DNA from: Marsupella aquatica
Lineage: Eukaryota; Marchantiophyta
Reading direction: 5' to 3'
Assembly: GCA_973895155.1 (NCBI GenBank)
Contig: OZ316899.1
Coordinates: 868,001 to 932,000, forward strand
Length of the DNA: 64,000 nucleotides
The notes under the pieces are model-generated. The model worked only from the letters and a program-made list of their open reading frames with translations, had not been told where the DNA came from and searched no databases. This document shows, piece by piece, positions 45,386-56,713 of this stretch; within the stretch, counting starts at the first letter, position 1; each line of letters begins with the position of its first letter. Position numbers and translations under genes: made by a program.

Positions 45386-48300
45386 AAGTGTTGCTTTCGT
45401 TGTGATGTCCTCTGTTCACGTCCTTTGATGAGCAAGGTGAGCAGGAGGTCGACTTGCCTCGCCAACAGCAACCACCTAAACTAATCAGTTCCCACTCATT
45501 GTCTTGGTTCCAACTACAGGTCATAGTATACACATAGCATGAAACGTGCATAGTACATATTTGATTCTGAGTTTATGAGTTTCCTAAGACAAAGAGCTTG
45601 GTGATAAACCCATATTCTCGACGGACATGTATATCAATCATATTAAACTCCTGTTTTTTCATCCAGAAAGACCGAAAGTCTCACCTTGCAGGTTGCAGCA
45701 GAGAGAAAATTCACTGGTTGTCGTGTTGTGCAAGTGAACCTCCACTGATGCCCCGGTGTAGCCCCTCAGATGCAGGTGACACTTACCAACTCCCAAGTTG
45801 CCTGGTCTAACAGAAAATGCTTATATCTTCAGAACTTTATAGAGCAAGTACATGATCACATACTTCTGGATCTATTCATATTTGGAACTCTTGCCAACTA
45901 CAACTCCCATTATGCACAAGCTCACATCAACAGAGAAAGATACAGAATGCATACTTACTATGGCTCTAAGCACCTTCACTACCTTGTTGAACCCAGTCCT
46001 GAAGTCTTTTCAGCGTGTTTGTTGTGCTGTCTCCTTTGGCACCCAACACCTTAGTCCTTGATGTAACAGAATGCGATTTTACAAGTTAGATGCTTTGGAA
46101 CCTTCTATGGTCTTAGCTGAATTGATGTCATCGTAAGTGGTGAAAGACAAGGAAGACGAAAGCTGGTTGAAGAGCTATGGACAACACACTAGCATGAAGT
46201 GCTTCAACCAATCCACTGCCAAACGGAACTCTTACACAGTCACATTCTTTCAGTAAACAGAAACTCAGTCAAACTTCATAATCAAAGTACAGACTCTGAA
46301 GGACCAAAGGAGGATGTTGTGAGTTTCTCTGTTGTTTAATGTGTTACCCTTCTAGTTTCGAAGTTAGCAAATGCTGAATAATGTGTCTACCAGATCTTCG
46401 AAAAGAAGCCCACCACAATTAAGAACTTCGGTATCTGGGTGAGGTATCAGAGTTGTACAGGTTATCCCAACATGTACAAGAAATATCGTGATACCACATT
46501 AAACAACCACACAGCAGATGTATGATGAGATGGCTTCTTGTCATAGAGTTCGGTTCCCTTGCATCCAGATCATCAAGACTACGACAGTCCCTGTCTCTCT
46601 GTGCAAGCGAGAAAGTACCAAGCAGTTCCATGATTCAAAGATCAAGTTCCCCTTGACGTACCGCAAGATTCAACCTCCATCGCGAAAGCTAAAGACGACT
46701 TACAAGGCCACCAAGCCCAACACATTTGTTTGAGTAGTGCGGGTGCAGGTTCCCAATTTTGAAACAATTTGGCTCATTTTATGTCCCGAGGGACTCCAGG
46801 AGTTTATGTATTGAGTTTCTAGGTCAAGATGCTTAATATAAGGAAATTCAATTATCACTTCATTCCCAACTTCTATTAATTGAATATACACAAGCTGGAA
46901 GCAAGAAGACAAGCCACAATCTAGCATCTTAGCCAAACACAATCGTCCCGACAAAGCAAAACTCAGCTGGACAGAAGTCACTCGGATCCACAAAAAATTG
47001 AAGATTCATCTCCAAGCCGGAGGCCGATCACTTCAGTACAACAGCTTCTGGACGTAACAAACTCTGCTCAGCCCCACAGAAACACAAATGTTAAGGCTCC
47101 AAGTCAGAGCTCACAAACAGAAACTCAGATAAATAACATTCAAAATCTGTCCAGGTTTGTGCAAAGTGTACATATTCATTCTTCTGGAATGAACACGCAA
47201 TGCATACATCGCCTAGACACAGTCATTATAAATCATTGGGCAATTGGGGACCACTAAGCAGGTGTGTTCCTATTTCGAGGCTACAGGAAAGGATAGAGTG
47301 ACACCAAACTGAAGAGTACACCAAAAGAAAAACAGCAAGAACCAAAGTCAATCATGTGTGGATAAATTGCACATGGGAAGTTCCCCTGAAGAAGCACCAG
47401 TTGCTAACATTGTCACCCGAACCACACCCAGTTTATTACCTCAATGTCTTCAACCTCAATATCCAATCCTCAGCCCCCTGGTGCTTCCGTGTTTGTTCTG
47501 AAAATTTCTGTGATGAAATAATTATTCAATACATTCAATAGCAAAGAGAACTCAATCACAAAAGAAAAATAGTTAGTGTGAATGCTAATTTCTCAACACT
47601 TAACTAAATTCAAACCACCAATTCAAGTAGTAAGTTTCAAAAACTTGCCTTTACATGAAGAGAAACCAATTGGCCATGCATGTTACTAAAGCAATAAACA
47701 AATAATTAGGCTCAACCCCGGGCTCAACACACAGGCAAACTACTCGAAACATGCTGCTGAGAAGTAGCATTTTTTGAATGTCAGACTATGTGTAAGTGCC
47801 ATGATCGTGCTCCTACGTTTCACAAGGAGGGCTGGCCTGAAAGGGAGAAGCAACAATGTGGAGTCTATACACGTAGCACAAATCCCAGTTTAGAAGGGTG
47901 GATGAAGTTCAGACAAGAGTTCAGAACTTGCCATTTGAGATTGCCAATCTGAACTTCACATTCAGACAGGACTTCATCCAGTTCAGGAGTTCAGATAGGA
48001 GTTCAGACAATCTGAAGAGGACTTTGGACTTGAATGAGGGACAGCGTGGCCATATAGTTATCCTTGTGGCCTTCAGCTGCGTGTCTCAGGCTGAATTTCA
48101 CTTTCCAGTTTCGAGAGTTCTGAAGGTCTAGTTTTAGTAACTTCCTCCTGACTCGACTTGGGAGCATTCTCCCTATTTGCTAGCTTGTAGTTAGCTTTGA
48201 CTCCTGTGAGCTTAGTTGACGACCCTCTTGGGATATTAACAATTAGAACAAACACAAGTTGTCAAGACAGATTCCACCGGAGCAAAAAGTCCAAAATCAG

Positions 48301-50535
48301 GTGAAAGAAAACCTAAGGAAAGTCCATAAGAACGAAAGTAGGAAGGCAGGTGCACGGGCCACCGAGAAAAGTAAAGTTTGCATGTGATTAGTGGGGAGGG
48401 ATCCTAGCAAAAACAGGGGAAAGCAAGGGAACTTGCTGCTAAAATCAGCTGAACGATTGCACGGTTCCTATAAATTTAGTGGACCTTAAGGCCGTCTGTT
48501 CACCCCCCCACCCCATTGCCAGAGCACGGGGCACAAGGCATGTTCTGATACAGGGAGGAGCAAAACAGTCATGTCAAGCAAGAAGTGTGGAGAGACCAAT
48601 CAGTAAGCAAAAATAGGGGAGAACAGACATACATCAGCAGCAGCAGGAAACAAGAAAGATGATACTCTGTTCCATCTTAGAGTTGGGGACACTACTGCAA
48701 CACCGGGACTGGAGATAGCATCCAGCAGGCCGGCGACCCATGCCAAAAGGGCAGAGCAGCAATCCACCATGTAGCGATAGGCGAGAGCAGCGATTACGAC
48801 GATGAAAGATGGTCGAAGCTAAAGCAAAACCCCTAAAGATGCAGCTTGGCCATACTCTCCTTCCTCACCTCATAGCGCTAGGCATTCAACCTCCCTCTTC
48901 AATGAACCTCACAGCAGCTTGAAGGTCGATAGATTTTACCTCGTCTCCTGAGCAGAAACATCTGCATTAGCTGAACAGAGCCCGGAATAGAGCTATCGCA
49001 TTTAGCCTCCCGACTCCAAAATCGAACGCAACACAACCTCCAACTCCCAATGGCAGCTCAGTAGGTTGATCAGCTCGGTCAATGCAGGTCAGTCGACCTC
49101 AATAGCCACACTAGAAGCTCACCGCAAGTCACTCAAAGGTCAGACTAGAAGCTCCGCCGCCTTCACACCGTAGCAAAAAACAATGAGACCAATATCGAGC
49201 AAGGCGACCCTGTTTGAATATTTGGCGACCATCAGGCTCCACCCCTCCTTTCTCGCTACCGTTCCCCCATGTGATGGTTAAGCTTCTCAGGACACAATCA
49301 ATCGCACAAATGTAGCTTAAAGCAGGACCTCACTAAGCAGACTATCGGTTAGGACCTTATAAACATAGAGATAGATAGGTCAATGCAACCTTACTTGGGC
49401 CGATGCAGCATGTCTCTTGACAATGTGAAGCAGCGCAGCATTCCTCCACCTAGCTCGCAGTGATCCTCCGCCTTGCTTGCAGTAACCAGCCTCCGCCTTG
49501 CTTGCAGTAACCAGCCTCCGCCTAGCTAGTTTGCACTGTCACGGCTGCAACTTTTTGTGCAACGACTTGGCCCTCCTACCAACTACGAGCTCCCAAAAGT
49601 ATGTTGAGCAGATGTACACTCAGGCACCACCTCGTAGAGCTCAACTCCAAGTCGTCAGCTCTCACTTGAAACTCAATAGCAGCTTAGCTCACCAGCAGGT
49701 TGAAAAGCGACAATGGACTCCCCTCAAAACTGATTGGCAGACCTCCACACTGACGCTCGTAGCAGGCCCAATCCTAAACACATTTGCACCCTAAAGTCCA
49801 GTCGCGCTCAAACACTTTCAAATGACCCTACAGGAAGTTCGCGAAGAGTGCAGCTGGAATGAAGGTCGTCGACTCCCAATTTCCCTCGCAAAACCAACCT
49901 CTGCGGCACACTGACCCTGAACACTTAGGGCAAGTAGTACCCCCAAAATCTCTCGCAAAACCAACCTCCAAGGTACACTGACCCTGAGGGAAAGTAGTAC
50001 CCCTCACATGTGGGCAGCCATCGAGTGACTTAGCAAACAGGTTGGTTTGGACATAAAAGAACCAATGCAAATGACTTAGCAAAAAGTTCAATGTGGGGAG
50101 AGTGCACTTTGGTCAAGAACAAGGCCAAATATAGTCAGGTATGAATCCACATTATAAGTGAAAGTACCCACCATTCTGATGAAAACCCCCATATTTATAC
50201 CCATTATATTTGGACCTCGCCAACCATGAGTGTGCAATATGTAGTTGCACCGGGAGTTGCATATTAGGGATTGGCATCCGAAATTGGCTAATGGGGTATG
50301 CATGCTGATGGAATTTTAAAAAATGATGTCCAATTCATATTGCACTATTGTGGAGTAACTAACATAACTTACCTATTTCTTACTTACCAGTGTTACAATA
50401 GCGACATTGGATAAAGTTGTAAGCATGACTTCCCACAACCTCACCAAAACTTAGTTGGTATGATGTAACTAACATGACACCCACAAACTTGGAGTCGCAT
50501 ATTTATGAAGGTCTCGCACAAGTCACATAGGGGAG
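45386..50535. other. Long 5' non-coding region of the CACTA element
   Basis: No convincing gene on either strand over 5.1 kb. Small repeats: GTTCAGA-type repeats about 47905-48015; two 25-bp tandem units (TCCGCCTTGCTTGCAGTAACC) about 49465-49520; and two diverged copies of about 60 bp (CTCGCAAAACCAACCTC... ACACTGACCCTGA) at about 49885-49995. The element promoter is presumably toward the right end. Confidence 0.45.
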
Positions 50536-50565
50536 GGTCTCAGAATGGGTGGTTTTCTTCTAGTG
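50536..50565 (-). repeat. CACTA 5' terminal inverted repeat
   Basis: Read on the minus strand it begins CACTAGAAGAA and carries CTGAGACC at bases 23-30, as does the other end (17538-17567). CGT follows at 50566-50568. Confidence 0.85.
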
Positions 50566-50723
50566 CGTCTTACGGCTACTTCCAACGGGACTTAGCAACG
50601 GGATGGCGAACGCGAATTGAAGAAAAGGCAAATTAGACTTCGGGCGCTCACTCCTAACTTAATTCCTGCCACCTCTGTTGATTCTACCAGCTTCCCCACT
50701 CCTTAGTGCACTCAACATATCGA

Positions 50724-53136
50724 ATGAGAGCTATGGCAAACCTCGGCATTGATGAACAGTACCGAGTTGACACTCTGGCAATTCCTAAGAGCATAGTCGC
50801 CCAAATTCCACCAGCGCCCGATAGCTATGCAAATTTATGGACTTCCTTACAGCAGCTAGGTTTGCAGCATCTACTTGCCGTTCCTTGGGAAGTGGAGCTC
50901 GACACATATTTGCAGGATTTTGTAAAGGGGTCAGTGCTTGCTCCTGAATTTCGACAGACTATTCGAGCTCGACCCAGCTTATGGACTGTGGAACAAATTG
51001 CTTATGCCTTCCGCTGCCCTTCAGAAGGAGAAGGATTGTATTCGAAGAAGAAAGATTTATCTACACCTTACTTCTCTGGGACTCGCAATCTCACCAATGG
51101 CTGGAATTTAACACTGTATTTATCCAGATTTGAGAGTGCTTTTGGAATTTCTAGTACCCATTCTACACCCGAAGAAGCCAACCATCTGTCTAGTGGCTTT
51201 GGTGAATACAATTGTAGCCGCACACAGTGGATCTGTCCAGGTGAATTGGGCCCTACTAATTTTCAATGTGATGAAGGATCAGGTGAGGACCATGAAGGCA
51301 GGTAGACCCACTCGTCTGCAGATTTATTTGTCTCAACTCTATCATGCTTATGATTGTTTATATCCAGAGGAGAAAACGGAAAGAGGGCTGCTCCTGATTG
51401 AGTTAGGCATTGAAGAAGACCTAAGTATGGAAGAACCAGTGGATGCTGTTCCCCTGGATTCTCATGATCAGAATGTGGATGCTGAGATGGAATTAGATAG
51501 GACACCCGCTCATAACTTAGAGCTGGTTCGACACCCTCTGCATAACGTGGTGTATTCACCAAGAGTTAATATGAGAGATCAACCTGGAGCTGGAGAAGAC
51601 AGAGATTCTCCTGAGCAATCAGCCGACGTTGTTGAACTGGCTCTTGCAACTGTCAACCTAAGGACCAACTCCTCCACTCCTTCGAAGGCAGAGTCAAATC
51701 AGCAGCTTATTGATAAGTTGACATCTCTCCTCAGTTGCAGTAATGATGGACTATATGACGCTGTTAATAATTTGAGAATGGAGGCTGTCAGTTTGAGATC
51801 ACCATTTCATGATCAGCTAAGTCCTGTCAGAATGACCTCTCCCCCAAGAGAACCAGCACCAATGGAATTTGTGATCTGTACTCCTGTCACTGTACACCCC
51901 CCTCCCCTAGAAACAAGTGAGCCTATTCCAGTAACAGATAGTATCAGCTGTGTGGCCATTGTGGATGACTTGTTAGAACTACTACAGTGTGAACCTCGAC
52001 AGATGGCATCTGTGGTCCGCAACTTGATCCAACAATGTCCAACTGCTAGTCCTACTCCTAGCCCAGGTTCGCAACCTTACAGCCCTGATTCCAACTACGA
52101 ACCCACAGAAGGACCCACCTACAATCGGTCACAATATGAGCACCCTTTTGACAGAAAAGATCTACCTGAAGACTCTGATCCACCCTCAGATGGTGAAACT
52201 TATAGATCTTATGATAATTCTCTTGAGTCATCCCCAAGGCAGGGATTTGAAGATGTTGATACTGCCTTAAGATCCAATCCAGACTTAGTAGCAGTTGTCA
52301 CTTCATCTACTCAAACACCTCGGAATGCTACTATCGAAAGCAGGTACCCTAGACGTCCTGAGTCAGAAGTGCACAGGTATGCCACCACTTGCAAAATAAT
52401 GCAGGCCAACAGACCACCGGTTGGAGAGTTCTGGAGATACTACTATCTAAAGAAGACTGAGGCAAGCTACATCTTCGATCTTAGGTGTCTTGGTACTTCT
52501 AGAGTGGAAATGGCACAATTTGATGAGTTCTGGATTGACTCAATATACTTTCGGCCTATTCTTGCTATGATGCTACTCCACGGTGATGTAGAGGTAGAGG
52601 ATTCAGACTTAGTTCTGGCATACTTTGGAAACTTTGCAGCCTATGCCTTGGATTTCGTGGTTTCCTTCCTGATGCAGAGCAAGAAGTCTACTACTCTACA
52701 ACACGATTACATACCACAAGGACCTAAGGTTACCCTTGTTTCAACCAGTACATTGGCTGAGAAACAGAGGATCTGGAATAATGTCACTTCTCAGACTCTA
52801 GCTGAATTCAACCGATACTTCAGAGATGTCAGATGGAGGCTTCGACCCTTCTATTCTAGGATGATGAGTAGTGATGAGTTCCTGTTTCATTATCCTCAAG
52901 TGTATGCTGCTACCTGCAACAACTATGATGTGATCGGGATGTACAGAGAAGCCCTTCGTATTGATTCATGTTAGTTGATGAAGAAAATGCCTTTGATGTA
53001 TCCTGAGAGACAACTGAGGTGCCTACCATACTCCAGAGGATCCCCACGCCAAGCTGAACTGATGGAGGTTACTCAGAACCGAATTGTTACCCTTGTGGAA
53101 TTGCTGGAACCCGACGACATCCGACAACAAGCTTGA
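50724..53136 (+). pseudogene. Gene Z: unknown protein related to X and Y, one frameshift and one stop
   Basis: The frame from ATG 50724 gives an N-terminal block like X and Y: LQQLGLQHLLAVPWEV, LQDFVKGS, WTVEQIAYAFRCPSEGEG. Near 51190-51200 the reading must shift +1, passing into a hydrophobic helix (CLVALVNTIVAAHSG) and VNWALLIFNVMKDQV, then LQIYLSQLYHAYDCLYP. A long acidic, Ser/Pro-rich middle (about 51420-52380) follows, then a C-terminal globular part (FWRYYYLKKTEASYIFDL, FRPILAMMLLHGD, AYALDFVVSFLMQ). A TAG at 52972-52974 precedes about 53 further in-frame codons to a TGA at 53134-53136. No catalytic motif recognised. The CACTA element inserted about 155 bp upstream of the ATG. Z could be a host gene or a gene of another non-autonomous element. 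Confidence 0.6.
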
Positions 53137-55045
53137 AGAAGTCTTTTAGTTAGTTTTTAGAGTAGTGCATCTTATCTGATTTTTAGAAATGTGTTCTAGA
53201 GCTTTAAAAGCTGTCATACTTATTTAGCATGTAGTCTGTACCTAGGAAAACCTCCTGGAAAAATCTCAGAGTTTTCTGACTTATAGTTAGGAAGTTAAAA
53301 ATAGTTGAAATTGCCAAGTCATTACTTCTGTCACGATTACGAGTTACGACTTAGCTTTTACTAGTTTAAGAGTTACTAGTTTCCGATTACGAGTTCCGAT
53401 AGACAGCCGATTACGAGTTAATAGTTTACTAGTTATGAGTTCATACTTAGCCATTTTTCCGGCTTTTCACTTACTGAATCGCCATTTTAAAATTTTGAGG
53501 GGTATGAAGAGGCATGTCTCTTCGACCCTGTGACCTCTCACTCAGTAGATTTTTACTATAAGACCCCTCTACCACTAGTGTAGATGATGGTAAAGTTAAG
53601 CAATTTTTGCCTTTCCTTGGTGTTCTGCCAGTTGATCATGAATGTTAAGAGTTCGAGATCAAGCTTGACACCAGGAGAAGACTTTCCTCCTTCTTGTGGT
53701 TTAATCTTTCGAATAAATCATGGAAGTAAAATCCCAATTGTGTAAATCTTATGAGATCTGATGACAGATTCCTCTTTGGGTGACTCATTACAATCTCCTG
53801 AGTTCTTAGAGTTAACTCACTGAGTTTAAGTCTTATTTGAAAGTGATGGATTTTCTTTCATGTTGCTTAGTACCATCTAAATGTTGAAGTAGTCACTCTT
53901 TTAGATTTTATCTGAGTACCACTTAGAAAGAAAGGATAAGACATGTTGACGGCATTTTAAAAGAGTACTCTAGTAAGCAATTTAGATCTGAAAAGCAATA
54001 TGGATTTGAATCCTTAAGTCTTTTCATTTTGATTTATGTCTAAGGAGTAACCTTGGTCTATTCCAGACTCCCTTAGCATACTTTGAGATATTTTTCCTTG
54101 TGTTTTGTTAATCATTTCCTTTTCATTAATTTATGGTTACATGATGCTGAGTTGTCATTAAAAACCACTCACCGCTGTGGAGCGATCTTCAAAATACCTT
54201 AGTAAAGTAATCAATCCTAATTACTATGTGTTAAAGAGAGTTCTTAAACTCTCATTTGTGTTTTTTATGTATCAAATCAACCCCATCTTGTTCTTTACGT
54301 GAACGAATACCGAGTTTGAAGACCTTTAAGTGTGTTTTTGGTTCTTCATAGCAAACTACATGTATGAAGTTAGCATTCATGAAATTGCACCTAATCTTGA
54401 AGTGAGTTGTCTCAATTTTGTTTATATTCATTGTATTCTTTATGAATGTTTAAGTTCATCTCTAACATACTCTCCTAATTTTTTGCAGCAAACGCAACAT
54501 CACAATATCTGGTGTAATAGTTGAACATCATTTGCAATTGATGTGTAGTTTAGGGACTGTCACTAGTCTCCAAAACAGGTGCTTGAGTAGTCCATAAGAC
54601 TTGTGTAACATCATCACATGTGCTTTGATAATATCTGCAGTGTAAAACTTGTGCAACATCATGACATGTGCTCTGATAATATCTATGTAGTGCAATGTAG
54701 AACTAATTGTGCAACATCATCACATGTGCACTTGTTAATTATCTTTGTAGTGTAGTGTAAGGATTAATAGCAGTCGATACATTGAACAGAGGAAATAGTA
54801 GTTGTAGGATACATCATATAAATATCCCATAGTCACAAGTACATTCATCATGTGTCCTTACAAGCGGCATTTTATAATGAAACAAGGATATTTTTATTGA
54901 GTGTCAAAAGTACTTATAAACTACTCAAGGGAGTTTTTAATGGATGAAATTTGTATTATTATAAATTTCAAGGATATTTTAAATTTGTAATATGAAAACT
55001 AATAAGGGGTACTCAACATGGAAGTGTTCACAGGGGTATAAGACA
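53137..55045. other. AT-rich non-coding stretch downstream of Z
   Basis: No gene seen. It contains an AGTTACGAG-type repeat patch (53330-53445), similar in sequence and orientation to 17385-17515, and a diverged tandem repeat at 54596-54770. Confidence 0.5.
54596..54770 (+). repeat. About 62-bp diverged tandem repeat, three copies
   Basis: Each unit has GTGCAACATCATCACATGTG, a TTGATAATATCT-like stretch and GTAGTGTA. The copies differ at several sites and by small gaps. Confidence 0.75.
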
Positions 55046-55523
55046 TTTTAGCCTAAGTGATTCCCCAAGGGGAAGAAGAGGAGACAGCCTTGGCCAAAGA
55101 GAAGGATTTACTTGGGGGAGAATGGCCAGAGGACATCCGGCGGCTTGCAGAAAGACGAAGCAGCCCTCCAACCACGATAGAAGAAATCCGAAAGGCGGCT
55201 TGGGAACAAAGGTCGCGGTGGTTGATGCCGATGACTACTACTCACTCCACCTATGCGCAAGAAAGAGCCATGGAGTACGGGGAGATGTGTGGGGAACTTG
55301 CGCTCAACATCTTTGGAGAGGAGTTGGAGCAGGGACCATTTTTCCAGAGGGAGATGTTGGAAAAATGCCGATTGGAAGAAGCGATGGCTTTGGAGAGAAG
55401 AAAGAAGGACAAGGTCATCCGACGGCTTAGGCAGAAGACCTGAAGGCGGCCAAGAAAGCCCAAGATCAGCTGCGGATTAAGCGGCATGAGCTAAACATCA
55501 CGAGGGGCAACTAGATATCCCTT
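55046..55523 (+). pseudogene. Fragment of a Y-type coiled-coil gene
   Basis: It matches the middle of the 61.8-64 kb gene: GGEWPEDIRRLAERRS, TTIEEIRKAAWEQRSRWLMPMT, MEYGEMCGELALNIFGEELEQGPFFQREMLEK, then a frame break at about 55440 and RHELNI. The match ends exactly where a CACTAG terminus starts at 55524. Only about 150 codons remain. Its plus orientation is opposite to the other Y copies nearby. Confidence 0.8.
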
Positions 55524-55962
55524 CACTAGTACATTTTAGGGCCATTATCCGATAGCTATTCCGTTGGATCCCTTTGGAAACTTCATTTCGGAAAAATCAA
55601 CTATCCGATGTAACCTGCTTCGCAATATCCCATCCAATCCTCATCGGACATCAACCATCGGACTTACTTCGGACTTTCCGTTGCTGATGCCGACGGACTT
55701 TCCGATTCCAAGCCATTCGCAAACCTGCACATCCGATCCAATACATATCGGACACTATGGCACGGTTCCCAAGACCTCTAACACCGAGAACTACCCTCAA
55801 CTGATCATAAACCACTTGGTTATGTCGGTCCTCTGTCCTTACGGCAGCTATTCAGCTTGGAAACATGATACTCTCCTTGGGTCCACACTTACCGGATTGA
55901 TTCTTTCACTGGGCTTGTGAATTGTGCACAACTGAGATACCTAATTCCTCCTTAACTTCTTC

Positions 55963-56030
55963 AGGTATATTTGTATTCCGCCCCCGGAATGTACCTCTAC
56001 GGCTTAATTTCTTAAGCCGACTGAAGGTCT
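55963..56030 (-). ncRNA. Two-hairpin motif in the Y 3' region
   Basis: Minus strand: CGGCTTAAGAAATTAAGCCG hairpin, then GGTAC, then ATTCCG-GGGG-CGGAAT (55975-55990) and ACAAATATACC. Both stems are perfect. It is homologous in layout to 21577-21665 and 61165-61230. Confidence 0.5.
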
Positions 56031-56713
56031 TTTTTAGACTGACTCAACCCACACTTCACCGACTAACACTCTCAATCCTCACTGTTCTCTCAGAGTTTGA
56101 TTTGGGCAGTCTCCAATCAAGGCAATGCGATTGTATTTTGCTCAACAGTTCACCCTATCTGACTTTAATCGATCAAGCAACAAATATCATAACACTCAAC
56201 TTCTTGGATGACAAGAATCTGCGAACTATGCAACGAAGCCAACTCAATTCAAACAATTGCTCAGAAATCCAAGGGAACTGGTGGTTTACTGATACCTTGC
56301 GGTCTAGATTTAGCCGAGAGCTTCCTGTGTTTACAACAATATAGATTAACACTAAAGCCTTGACTAAGAAAAAGCCCCTGAAACCACGCTGCCCAGGTTT
56401 TTATCCTTGCAGCGCTTTCAAAAAAACAACAGAGATCCTAACCACCACACATGGCCTTCCACCGCGATAATCCTAAAAAAAACTATCACCTAAAAACTTG
56501 AATAGCCCGGAACCCTGTGTGAATCGAGCATCTACTACTATCCAAGCCGACAGGGCGCTACTTGCCCTATCCCATCCTACAACGGCCGCGCCCTTCTGGC
56601 CCAAGCCCTTCTCCTGCCGCCACGTCCTCCTTCCAACCGATGACTGGCCCTCCTTAATTGTCAGATGACCGGGGGTAAGTCCGAATCTTCCGACTCTACA
56701 CCTTCTCCTGCCA

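Larger units (their letters stand above)
17538..50565 (-). mobile_element. CACTA (En/Spm) DNA transposon with nested insertions
   Basis: The left end begins CACTAGAAGAATCC at 17538. The right end, read on the minus strand, begins CACTAGAAGAAAACC at 50565. Both have CTGAGACC at bases 23-30, so the terminal inverted repeats match at both edges. The 3-bp duplication CGT flanks the element (17535-17537 and 50566-50568), as expected for CACTA elements. GTGACT/AGTCAC motifs are dense in 17580-17830, like subterminal transposase-binding repeats. All element genes lie on the minus strand, 5' end at right: Cys-rich exon, PHD array, tandem BRCT, TNP2, TNPA-like. About 16.3 kb of the length is inserted X plus gypsy, so the element itself is about 16.7 kb. 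Confidence 0.85.
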
